Shown: positions 6,876-14,039 of the stretch, in pieces
Numbering within the stretch: position 1 is the stretch's first letter
Layout of the letters: each line of letters opens with the position of its first letter
NCBI GenBank assembly: GCA_002305315.1
Contig: DBQQ01000001.1
Location: 1 to 20,658 of the forward strand
Length of the DNA stretch: 20,658 nucleotides
From: Clostridiales bacterium UBA1390
Lineage (GTDB): Bacteria > Bacillota > Clostridia > Lachnospirales > Bianqueaceae
Direction of reading: 5' to 3'
Program-made: the position numbers and the translations under genes
The notes under the pieces: model-generated
The model's database searches: none
What the model was told of the DNA's origin: nothing
What the model saw: the letters and a program-made list of their open reading frames with translations, nothing else

Positions 6876-8072
6876 TTATCCCTCCAGTCTACAAGTCTCA
6901 TTCTGATATTTATAAGGAACAAAATACTCCTTGTGTCCCAATTTTTCCGCTTTAGACATCTCTCCGGAAACCGTACGAAGCACCAGTTCATCCAGCGCAT
7001 CCGTCAGCTCGTCCATACTGCATTCTCCATGGAGTACCCGGCCTGCGTCAAAATCCATATCCTCCTGCATCCGGGCATAGGTCCTGCTGTTTCCCGTGAT
7101 TTTCACAACCGGAGATATCGCGCTTCCGACCACGTTGCCGCGGCCCGTCACCAGAAATACCAGCTGCGCACCGCAGCTGATCAGATCCATCAATCCTTCA
7201 TTATCATTGGGATTGGTAATGCCAAACTGCATCCAATGTGGATCCGGCGTCGAATCCAGAAGCCAGAGTCCCGGATGCGGTATGCGCTCACTGACCTTAA
7301 GTACCCCCTGAATGGGGCTGCTGCCGCTCTTGATCACGGCGCCCATACTCTTTTCCTCGATGGTCGTCAGACCTCCAGCAAAATTACCGGGACTGATAGA
7401 ATACTGGTGTACCTCCTTACAATAGGCCATCGCCTTGTCATAGGTCTCCCGCAGCTCTCTGGCCGCCTCTTCGGTAGCGCCGCGAGCCACCAGCATGTCG
7501 CCCAGGCCTACGGCTTCCACGATTTCTTCGAAAATCGCTGTGCCTCCTCGAGCCACCAGCCGGTCAAAGAACCGTCCTACCACCACATTGCCCGCAAGCC
7601 CGCTAGTATAGTCGCTCCCGCCGCACTCTGCGCCCACCACAAGATCTTTCCATCCCATGCTGCCCCGAGGCGTCTTCTTCAGGGCTTCCAGGGCTTCTTT
7701 CACCCAGGATACCCCCTTCTCAATACTGGGCCGCGTCCCGCCTTCTTGCTGAATGAACATCCAGGAGGCTTCCTTTCCCTCCTTGACTGCGATCTCCGCC
7801 AGCCATTCGGGCTGCGTATATTCACATCCCAGGCCCACTGCAAGTACCGCGCCCACATTCGGATGCCGAATCAGGGCAATCAGCATACGAACCGCATATT
7901 CGTTATCCGTACAGCCAGAAAACCCGACTAGCTCCACATCCGGATGATCCATGATCCGACAGATTTCCTTAGCCACAAACGAAGCGCATTCCACCGTATA
8001 GATGACCAGCACCCGATTTCTGATGCCCATACGGCCATCCTGTCTGCAATATCCAATCCAGTTTTCCTGCAT
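6876..8072 (-). CDS. UxaA/GarD-type sugar-acid dehydratase, large (C-terminal) subunit
   Basis: A 398-residue protein matching the large domain of altronate/galactarate dehydratases. Recognisable motifs are [20 protein letters not shown] near the N-terminus, [30 protein letters not shown] (the family CGGSD..SG..AN signature), GSSPIQGVL, and the conserved end block [22 protein letters not shown] / FVTGRGN-like / [13 protein letters not shown]. These enzymes are iron-dependent and remove water from a sugar acid to give a 2-keto-3-deoxy product. In the one-chain enzymes this part is fused to an N-terminal SAF domain; here that domain is the preceding gene. The start at 8072 has GAGGA seven bases upstream; an alternative ATG at 8090 would overlap the SAF gene by eight bases. 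The substrate is unknown. Confidence 0.9.
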   Translation of the reverse strand: MQENWIGYCRQDGRMGIRNRVLVIYTVECASFVAKEICRIMDHPDVELVGFSGCTDNEYAVRMLIALIRHPNVGAVLAVGLGCEYTQPEWLAEIAVKEGKEASWMFIQQEGGTRPSIEKGVSWVKEALEALKKTPRGSMGWKDLVVGAECGGSDYTSGLAGNVVVGRFFDRLVARGGTAIFEEIVEAVGLGDMLVARGATEEAARELRETYDKAMAYCKEVHQYSISPGNFAGGLTTIEEKSMGAVIKSGSSPIQGVLKVSERIPHPGLWLLDSTPDPHWMQFGITNPNDNEGLMDLISCGAQLVFLVTGRGNVVGSAISPVVKITGNSRTYARMQEDMDFDAGRVLHGECSMDELTDALDELVLRTVSGEMSKAEKLGHKEYFVPYKYQNETCRLEG

Positions 8073-8082
8073 TCTCAATTCC

Positions 8083-8409
8083 TCACTCATACTTCGTATC
8101 CAGAGGCACACCCGTCTCCGGATCCAGATGAGACGAACGTTCATCATACAGGCTCCGCACACAATGTAGATGCACCCAGCTTCCCGGCGCAATCTCCTTC
8201 GTCGCTTCGCCGATCACTACACCATATTTAATAATCTTTTCTCCCTGTTCGATCTTCCGAATCGCCATCTTGTGTCCGTCCGGAATCTTCTCTGCTGCGT
8301 CATACTGCGCCTTTGCACCGTCTCCCAGGATCTGTACCGGTCCCGGTAAAATCTCCTCCAGGGCTGTGACCACGTTATCCCGGATATCGATCTGAAACGC
8401 TCTTGCCAT
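8083..8409 (-). CDS. SAF domain protein, small (N-terminal) subunit of UxaA-type dehydratase
   Basis: A 108-residue protein equivalent to the N-terminal SAF domain of altronate dehydratase. Motifs are [10 protein letters not shown] (41-50) and [15 protein letters not shown] (56-70), followed by [14 protein letters not shown]. One-chain homologues usually end this block in VHxHN, so the HLHC version is slightly unusual. A C-terminal tail (about 90-108) is predicted to lie at the subunit interface. The gene starts one base after the RraA-like stop and abuts the large subunit gene, as expected for two halves of one enzyme made in equal amounts. Confidence 0.9.
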   Translation of the reverse strand: MARAFQIDIRDNVVTALEEILPGPVQILGDGAKAQYDAAEKIPDGHKMAIRKIEQGEKIIKYGVVIGEATKEIAPGSWVHLHCVRSLYDERSSHLDPETGVPLDTKYE

Positions 8410-8410
8410 C

Positions 8411-9073
8411 TTATAAAATCCCGTATTTCGCGAAGGCTTCCGTAGCGCTCATCCCCCCTTCGATCGCCTTACGCACGACCTTCTCTCCCGAAGCCTTCTC
8501 CAGCGATTTTTCCAGCACTTCTTCCGCGCACTCCTTCGGAATCACCAGAACGCCGTCCACATCGCCAAAGATCAGATCACCGTCATGAATCGTCACCTGT
8601 CCGATCTCGATAGGACAACGAAAGTCCACGACCTGCGTACGAACCGAAGAATCCTGCGCATAACACCCGCAGCTGAAAACAGGCCAATTCTGGGCGAGCA
8701 CCTGCGGTGTATCTCTGTGCCAGCCATCCAGCACTGCACCTACCGCACCGCGCGTTCTTGCTGTGGCGGTCAGAAGTTCGCCCCAATAGGCGCACCGCTT
8801 GGTTCCGCCTGTCGCAATATAAATCTCATTCTTCTGCAACTGATCCAATGCCTCTGTCAATAGGCCAAAGGGTTTCTTCTGCGGACCATATACATCAATC
8901 ATCAGTACCGTCATGGCCTTGCCTGCCAGTTTCATATCCTCTCGTAGCGGCCGAATATTCTGGGGCAGGAACTGGTGATAGTATCCCATCGCATCCAGAA
9001 TATCGCCCACCACCGGCGTATACAGCTTTTCCTTCATCAGTGCGAACATTTCGTCTTCATTCTGCCACATCAT
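8411..9073 (-). CDS. RraA family protein (HMG/CHA aldolase or oxaloacetate decarboxylase-like)
   Basis: A 220-residue RraA/DmpA-like fold protein and first gene of the operon. Conserved features are [14 protein letters not shown] [10 protein letters not shown] (21-30), [23 protein letters not shown] (E99, D116), the R120-D121 pair that binds substrate and divalent metal in the 4-hydroxy-4-methyl-2-oxoglutarate aldolase group, and [15 protein letters not shown] (166-179). Members of this group cleave or decarboxylate 2-keto acids, so it could split a 2-keto-3-deoxy or related acid made by the dehydratase and SDR encoded downstream, giving pyruvate or a similar product (inference). Its role here is unlikely to be RNase E inhibition. 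AAAGGAG lies eight bases before the first of two tandem ATG codons. Confidence 0.9.
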   Translation of the reverse strand: MMWQNEDEMFALMKEKLYTPVVGDILDAMGYYHQFLPQNIRPLREDMKLAGKAMTVLMIDVYGPQKKPFGLLTEALDQLQKNEIYIATGGTKRCAYWGELLTATARTRGAVGAVLDGWHRDTPQVLAQNWPVFSCGCYAQDSSVRTQVVDFRCPIEIGQVTIHDGDLIFGDVDGVLVIPKECAEEVLEKSLEKASGEKVVRKAIEGGMSATEAFAKYGIL

Positions 9074-9113
9074 TTGTCTGCTCCTTTATCCATACTTAGT
9101 CTGCCATTTAGGG

Positions 9114-9165
9114 GCGTGACTCCCTATCTTGATATAGCATACTATCAAGTCACGCGATTTGTCAA
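9114..9165 (-). promoter_or_regulatory. Promoter of the sugar-acid operon with nested inverted repeats
   Basis: On the minus strand, TTGACA (9165-9160), an 18-bp spacer and TATGCT (9141-9136) form the promoter of the RraA-like operon. A perfect inverted repeat CTTGATA-N8-TATCAAG (9128-9149) covers the -10. A second one, GCGTGACT (9114-9121) with AGTCACGC (9148-9155), encloses it and shares two bases. This looks like a repressor operator, perhaps of GntR or LacI type; no such repressor gene is in the window. Confidence 0.7.
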
Positions 9166-9176
9166 TGCTTTCAGAT

Positions 9177-9240
9177 AAAATGCCGGTGCAAAAGCACCGG
9201 CAAAAAGCTCCAGGGAGCCGCTGCCAAGAGCAGCTCCCTA
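9177..9240 (-). terminator. Two tandem hairpins ending the ABC transporter operon
   Basis: The first hairpin on the minus strand pairs AGGGAGC (9239-9233) with GCTCCCT (9218-9212) and is followed, after a few bases, by CTTTTT (9207-9202 region). The second is a perfect 9-bp stem TGCCGGTGC/GCACCGGCA (9181-9189 with 9194-9202) with a 4-nt loop, followed by TTTT (9180-9177). They separate the lipoprotein stop at 9252 from the -35 of the next operon at 9165. Confidence 0.88.
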
Positions 9241-9251
9241 TAAAATTCCGA

Positions 9252-10889
9252 TTACTCCTGGGATGCGTTATATCCGTTCGTACGAATCTCAGAAGCCTCC
9301 TGCAGACCCGCGTTATCCAGCGCTGCCAGATACTCGTTCCAAGCATTGTCATCGGTCACATCCAGTTCGCCCATGATGAAGCGCAGGATGTACTCACCAG
9401 CCATATCTTCGATCTGAGTATCCAGTTCTGCAAGACGAGACTCCTCTTCCGTCGTATACTGCTCAGGATATGCCGGAGAGTAATGTGCATTAGAATCTGC
9501 CGCGAACTCCTCAGAGATCGTGATATTGGTATCCTTACCGACTTCACGAGTGTAGTCCTCGGTCTGACGCAGGATACCCATGTACATACCATACTTCCAA
9601 GGCTGCTCGCCTTCCGGATTCCGAGTGTCATGATACATATGATCCATGAACTGCAGTGTGCCATCGTCGTTCACCTGATAGGTCACACCCTCAACACCCA
9701 TACACATGAAGGTCGCGCCTTCATCGGTGCTGATCCAGTTACACCAATCCAACATTCTGGTCAATCCCTCATCAGAGATCTTATCCGTAAAGGAATAACC
9801 ATATGGGAAGAATGTGTTCTCATGCTCATACAGATAACCCTCGTTATCATCAGAGGATACGTTATAATCGGTGAATTCCCAATCAACCTCTGCGTCTACC
9901 GGAGACATATTGGTCTCAGCCCATACGGTACGCTCTACGTACTGATACTCGATATAAGCCTGTCCATTCGCATAGAAGCTTGTCCACTGGTTATCATCAC
10001 CCGTTACAAACTCAGGATCGATCAGACCATCCTCATAGAAGATATTAGTCCAGCGAAGTGCCTCACGAAGGCCATCTGTGGTGTAGCCATAAGGAACGAA
10101 CTCGCCCGTGTAAGCATCCACATAGGACTCCAGGCTTGTTACATCATAAGCAACCCGCATACCCTGGATTGCGTTCTTCCAACCGCCACGAGTAGGCATC
10201 GGGACCGACTCCGGGTCAGCCGCCTTGATCTGGGTCAACAGGTCATACAGCTCTTCGGGCGTGGTAGGCAGTTCCCAACCATTCGCATCGAAAGCGGACT
10301 TACGATAAATCCAGCTCATGGAAGCGCTTCGATAGTTCTGTGTAGGAGTATAATACAGGTTTCCATCGGAAGCACTGCAGAACTCCAACATCGTCTGGAA
10401 GTCTTCCTCACTCCACAGCGCCTTGTAATCCGGCATGGAATCCAGATAATCATTCAGCGCCACCAGATACCCATCAAGACCCATGTTCTTGACTTCCGTC
10501 TCATGGTTCAGATTCCAGAACACTTCCGGATACTCCTCACTGGCCAGCATGGTATTGATGACATCGTTGAAAGCGCTGTTCTGGATATCATTCCACTCCA
10601 GAACCACGTTGAAACGCTCCTTCAACATGTCGTCTACCAGAGACGGCCGATCAGGAATACGATCCTTGGATACCTCATACAGAGCGCCCATGGTGATCGT
10701 ATCCGCATACTCCGATGCAACACTGTCTTCAGCGCTGGCATCTCCAGAGGTCTCGGCCTGGGACTCTTCCGCCTGAGAGGTCGCACTCTGAGATGTTTCC
10801 GCCTGAGAACTGCTGTCATCGGTGCCGCTGCAGGCTACCATTGTAACCAGCATGCAGGCGATAAGCAATAAGCTCATCAACTTTTTCAT
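9252..10889 (-). CDS. Extracellular sugar-binding lipoprotein of an LplA-type ABC transporter
   Basis: A 545-residue solute-binding lipoprotein. A signal peptide (MKKLMSLLLIACMLVTMVAC) ends in a lipobox with C20 as the lipidated residue. Residues 21-60 form a Ser/Gln/Glu/Ala-rich linker, then comes a long bilobal binding domain rich in Trp and Tyr, as in carbohydrate binders (YKALWSEEDFQTML, YYTPTQNYRSASMSWIYRKSAF, WTSFYANGQAYIEYQYVE). Length (about 500-560) fits the LplA/YtcQ group that pairs with LplB and LplC permeases. It is the last gene of its operon, 36 bases after a permease, with GGAGAG before the start. It is predicted to sit outside the membrane and capture oligosaccharides for the cytoplasmic glycosidases encoded nearby; the ligand is unknown. 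Confidence 0.93.
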   Translation of the reverse strand: MKKLMSLLLIACMLVTMVACSGTDDSSSQAETSQSATSQAEESQAETSGDASAEDSVASEYADTITMGALYEVSKDRIPDRPSLVDDMLKERFNVVLEWNDIQNSAFNDVINTMLASEEYPEVFWNLNHETEVKNMGLDGYLVALNDYLDSMPDYKALWSEEDFQTMLEFCSASDGNLYYTPTQNYRSASMSWIYRKSAFDANGWELPTTPEELYDLLTQIKAADPESVPMPTRGGWKNAIQGMRVAYDVTSLESYVDAYTGEFVPYGYTTDGLREALRWTNIFYEDGLIDPEFVTGDDNQWTSFYANGQAYIEYQYVERTVWAETNMSPVDAEVDWEFTDYNVSSDDNEGYLYEHENTFFPYGYSFTDKISDEGLTRMLDWCNWISTDEGATFMCMGVEGVTYQVNDDGTLQFMDHMYHDTRNPEGEQPWKYGMYMGILRQTEDYTREVGKDTNITISEEFAADSNAHYSPAYPEQYTTEEESRLAELDTQIEDMAGEYILRFIMGELDVTDDNAWNEYLAALDNAGLQEASEIRTNGYNASQE

Positions 10890-10925
10890 CTTTCTTCTCT
10901 CCTTTTTTGGATTTTTTATGGCAGA

Positions 10926-11801
10926 TCAGCCTTTCAACGAGCCGATCATAACGCCCTTCACAAAATACTTCTGGATAAAGGGATAGACAACCAACATCGG
11001 TACCATGGAGACAACCAGCGTGGAATACTTGATTCCTTCTGCCGATACGCTGTCGATCACCTCATCCACCTGCATCTCCTCAGACATTTCGTTATTGATA
11101 ACGATGGAACGCAGGATCGTCTGCAGTGGATAAGATTTGCTGCTCTTGAAGTAGATCATCGCATTAAACCAGTTGTTCCAATGACTGACCGCATAGAACA
11201 GCGTGATGGTTGCGATAGATGCCTTGGACAGAGGCAGGATGATTCGACTGAAGATCGTCAGATCATTCGCACCGTCCAACTGCGCCGATTCTTCCAGTTC
11301 CACCGGAAGGTTCATGAAGAAAGTCCGCATGATGATCAGGTTCCAGGTGGAAATCGCGCCCGGAAGCACGATCGCCCATACCGTGTCATACAGACCCAGA
11401 TTTCGAACCGTCAGGAAGGTGGGGATCAGACCGCCGCTGAAGAACATGGTGATCAGGATCAGCACATTATAAAACTTACGAAATGTCAGATGCGGACGAG
11501 ATAACGGATACGCCATCATCGTCGTCAGTACCATATTGATGACTGTACCTAACACCGTATAGTACACAGAATTAAAGAAGCTTCTCGGTACATTTCCGGT
11601 GGAGAAAATCGCCGTATAGGCGCTCACACTTAATTCCACCGGCCAGAGGCCTACTTCTCCTCTGTTGATTGCCGCTGCACTGGAGAAGGAAATGGATAGC
11701 ACATGAATCACTGGGAGCAGCGTGACCAGAAGGACAAACAGCATCACGACATGTACTACCACGGTAAAGGTTTTTCCCGATAAAGATCTGTCTCTTACCA
11801 T
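10926..11801 (-). CDS. Carbohydrate ABC transporter permease, LplC/YtcP-like
   Basis: A 291-residue inner permease with about six membrane helices (first at about 13-35). The EAA loop that contacts the ATPase is at about 170-190 (EESAQLDGANDLTIFSRIILP). The extracytoplasmic loop SISFSSAAAINRGEVGLWPVELSVSAY and the C-terminal PFIQKYFVKGVMIGSLKG are hallmarks of the LplC group. GAGGTGAG precedes the start. It lies 16 bases after the other permease gene and before the lipoprotein gene. No ATPase gene is in this operon, so a shared MsmX-type ATPase must serve it (family knowledge plus absence here). Confidence 0.95.
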   Translation of the reverse strand: MVRDRSLSGKTFTVVVHVVMLFVLLVTLLPVIHVLSISFSSAAAINRGEVGLWPVELSVSAYTAIFSTGNVPRSFFNSVYYTVLGTVINMVLTTMMAYPLSRPHLTFRKFYNVLILITMFFSGGLIPTFLTVRNLGLYDTVWAIVLPGAISTWNLIIMRTFFMNLPVELEESAQLDGANDLTIFSRIILPLSKASIATITLFYAVSHWNNWFNAMIYFKSSKSYPLQTILRSIVINNEMSEEMQVDEVIDSVSAEGIKYSTLVVSMVPMLVVYPFIQKYFVKGVMIGSLKG

Positions 11802-11817
11802 AATCTCACCTCATTCC

Positions 11818-12771
11818 TTACCACAGCGAGCTTTCGCCAAGCTTCTTGGCAATCGTATTCGCTGCCACGACAAAGATGACATTGATTACCGAGTTAAACA
11901 ATCCAACTGCCGTCGAATAGCTGTAGTCAGCGTCCCGAATACCTCGACGGTATACATAGGTACCGATAATATCGGATACCTCATAGGTCAACTCGTTCTG
12001 CATCAACAGGACTTTATCCGTATTACTGCTCATCATGCCGCCCATACGCATAATAAGCATGATGACAATCGTAGAACGAATTCCCGGCAGAGACACATGC
12101 CAGATCTGCTTCAGCCTGCTGGCGCCGTCGATCACGGCTGCTTCATACAGTTCCTGATTGACGCTGGCCAGCGCCGCGATATAGATGATTGCATCCCATC
12201 CCAGATCCTGCCATACGCCCGAAGCCACGTAGATGGTTCTGAACCATTCCGTCCGCGTCATAAAGTATATCGGCGTTCCGCCCAACTTAGAAATTATGAT
12301 ATTCACAATTCCACTGGTCGGCGATAAGATCATCGTCAGAATACCTACAATAGATACCGTAGAAATAAAGTGAGGCATATAACTGATGGTCTGCACAAAC
12401 TTCTTGTATCGGAGATTCCGCACCTCATTCAGTAAAATCGCGAAAATGATAGGCATGGGGAACCCAAAAATCAAATTATAAAAATTAAGCAGTACGGTAT
12501 TTCGAATGATTCTCCAACTATACATATAATTAAAGAAATCTTTGAAATGCTGCAATCCGACCCAGTCACTCCCTAAGATACCTTCTCGGATCTTATAGTC
12601 CTTGAAAGCAATGATAACACCATACATGGGGACATACTGGAATACGATATAGTAGATGAGCCCAGGCAATAGCAGGAGTTGTAAAAACTTTGTCCGGTTC
12701 AGACTCTTAAATAATCTCGCCCAATAACCTTCTTTCCGCCGAGTGCTGGACGCCGCTGTCGTATTGGCCAT
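11818..12771 (-). CDS. Carbohydrate ABC transporter permease, LplB/YteP-like
   Basis: A 317-residue permease and first gene of the transporter operon. A basic N-terminus (to about 28) precedes helix 1 (LQLLLLPGLIYYIVFQYVPMYGVIIAF). The block GSDWVGLQHFKDFF is typical of LplB proteins, and the EAA loop is at about 209-229 (YEAAVIDGASRLKQIWHVSLPG). It pairs with the downstream permease to form the membrane channel for the sugar taken up. AAAGGAGAT lies about ten bases before the start. The gene is divergent from the AraC regulator, with 123 bases between the two start codons. Confidence 0.95.
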   Translation of the reverse strand: MANTTAASSTRRKEGYWARLFKSLNRTKFLQLLLLPGLIYYIVFQYVPMYGVIIAFKDYKIREGILGSDWVGLQHFKDFFNYMYSWRIIRNTVLLNFYNLIFGFPMPIIFAILLNEVRNLRYKKFVQTISYMPHFISTVSIVGILTMILSPTSGIVNIIISKLGGTPIYFMTRTEWFRTIYVASGVWQDLGWDAIIYIAALASVNQELYEAAVIDGASRLKQIWHVSLPGIRSTIVIMLIMRMGGMMSSNTDKVLLMQNELTYEVSDIIGTYVYRRGIRDADYSYSTAVGLFNSVINVIFVVAANTIAKKLGESSLW

Positions 12772-12894
12772 CTTAACACCGATCTCCTTTCTTCCTCATT
12801 GCAAAAATGACTTCTTTGTGATACAATAAAGACAGCACGTAGATTACCATGCAGCTTTGATATACATCCCTACTCATAATAAGGAGGTTTTATG
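12772..12894. promoter_or_regulatory. Divergent control region between ABC operon and AraC gene
   Basis: This 123-bp region must hold promoters for both directions. No consensus promoter stands out on either strand: TTGTGA (12816-12821) with an 18-bp spacer and TAGATT (12840-12845) is a weak plus-strand candidate. TTGTGATACAA (12816-12826) is a short inverted repeat, and CATTGCAAAAATG (12797-12809) shares ATTGCAAAAA with the region before the fucosidase gene. Weak core promoters fit activation by an AraC protein (inference). Confidence 0.5.
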
Positions 12895-13752
12895 ATGGAT
12901 ACCCGCTTGTATCGCTTCGATACGCCCGACCTGTTCCTGGACTACAAACACAATGATCCCGACACTTTCTCTCAATTCAGCATGCACGTCCACAATCTGT
13001 ATGAACTGGATTATATCGTATCCGGACGTGGATCTTACTATGTAGAAGGCGCTGAGTACCCCATCTTTTCCGGATGCATCCTGCTGATTCATCCGATTGA
13101 CGCTCACATGACTCATGTGGATATTGATTCTACCTATGAGAGAGTTACCATCCAGTTCAGCGCCGAGATCTTAAGCGAGATCGATCCCAGTGGTGTACTG
13201 AATGAATTCATTCAATCTCTCCCTGCTCCGCAAATCGCTCCGCCTTCTGAAACGGAAAGCTTCTTCAAGCAGCTTTTTACCGGTATCAGAACATTAAACG
13301 GAGAAACTGCTTCTTACCAGCGTCAGAGCATTCTGGCCATCCTTTCCACGGCCCTATTCTCCTTACGTCGTCTTTTGCAGATTTCAGAAAATGCAAATGT
13401 CTCCATGGGCGTGAGTGTTTCCGACACAATTCGGAATGTCATTGTATTTATCAACCAACACCTTACGGAAGATCTCTCTCTGGATCATCTGTGCAAGCAA
13501 TTCAATATCAGCAAGTCCTACATGAACAAGCGATTTAAAGAAATCACCGGCACTACGCTATGGGACTACGTGCTGATCAAACGCCTTACCATCGCCCGTC
13601 AAAAAATCCACAGCGGTATGTCCATACAAGAAGCCTTCCGAAACAGCGGCTTTGGCGACTATTCCAACTTCTACCGCTGCTATGTCAAGCGCTTCGGTAT
13701 TTCTCCTAAAGAAGATGCTGCACAGGATCGTCGAACCGTGATCATCTCCTAA
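12895..13752 (+). CDS. AraC/XylS family transcriptional regulator
   Basis: A 285-residue regulator. The N-terminal half is an AraC-type cupin (MHVHNLYELDYIVSGRGSYYVEGAEYPIFSGCILLIHPIDAH, about 30-71) that would bind a small sugar ligand. The C-terminal half is a double helix-turn-helix (about 180-275: FINQHLTEDLSLDHLCKQFNISKSYMNKRFKEITG, then QEAFRNSGFGDYSNFYRCYVKRFGISPKE). Two ATG codons are adjacent at 12892 and 12895. AGGAGG ends seven bases before the second and only four before the first, so 12895 is preferred. It lies divergent from the transporter operon and convergent with the fucosidase operon, and is the only sugar-type regulator in the window. Activation of the transport and glycosidase genes is inferred. 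Confidence 0.95.
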   Translation: MDTRLYRFDTPDLFLDYKHNDPDTFSQFSMHVHNLYELDYIVSGRGSYYVEGAEYPIFSGCILLIHPIDAHMTHVDIDSTYERVTIQFSAEILSEIDPSGVLNEFIQSLPAPQIAPPSETESFFKQLFTGIRTLNGETASYQRQSILAILSTALFSLRRLLQISENANVSMGVSVSDTIRNVIVFINQHLTEDLSLDHLCKQFNISKSYMNKRFKEITGTTLWDYVLIKRLTIARQKIHSGMSIQEAFRNSGFGDYSNFYRCYVKRFGISPKEDAAQDRRTVIIS

Positions 13753-13987
13753 TGAAATGTTACCGATGTTCTAATTATATCACTTCTTTTTTACATTACA
13801 ATTGCAAATCTTGCCTTCATGCATTGTAAATCTACTCTTTTTATTCCATTTTATCGAATCAAGCCGGATAATCCGCTTCATTTGCATGTATTTTGACGGT
13901 CCTGACTTTGCATATATTTTCACCCTTTATCAGAATCGCCATACAGGGCGCCTATTTGCCAAAAAACAGAAAGCAATATGCCCACGC
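13753..13987. other. AT-rich intergenic region between convergent AraC and glycosidase operon
   Basis: No convincing gene. An imperfect inverted repeat, TACAATTGCA (13798-13807) with TGCATTGTA (about 13820-13829), is followed by a short T-run (CTACTCTTTTTATT) and could be a weak terminator for the AraC gene. A second small imperfect palindrome, AAGCCGGATAATCCGCTT, lies at about 13861-13880. Nothing else is apparent. Confidence 0.4.
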
Positions 13988-14024
13988 AAAAAGGCGGCCG
14001 AGAGTCCTATTTCTCTCGGCCGCC
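13988..14024 (-). terminator. Intrinsic terminator of the fucosidase operon
   Basis: A perfect 12-bp GC-rich stem, GGCGGCCGAGAG (13993-14004) with CTCTCGGCCGCC (14013-14024), has an 8-nt loop. On the minus strand it is followed by TTTTT (13992-13988). It starts 15 bases after the stop codon of the 903-residue protein gene. Confidence 0.95.
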
Positions 14025-14039
14025 TCTTCCTATTTTCAA

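Noticed and set aside
6762..7931. 389-codon open frame on the plus strand
   Set aside because: It lies opposite the UxaA-type large subunit and the SDR start, with no matching ribosome binding site or motif.
8411..9073. RNase E activity regulator RraA
   Set aside because: The protein has the RraA fold, but the operon context with a sugar-acid dehydratase and SDR points to a metabolic aldolase/decarboxylase role; the regulator symbol was not used.
9159..10871. 570-codon open frame on the plus strand
   Set aside because: It is antisense to the clear lipoprotein gene along almost its whole length, its product shows no family motif, and it begins inside the terminator/promoter region of other genes. 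Codon bias of the real gene explains it.
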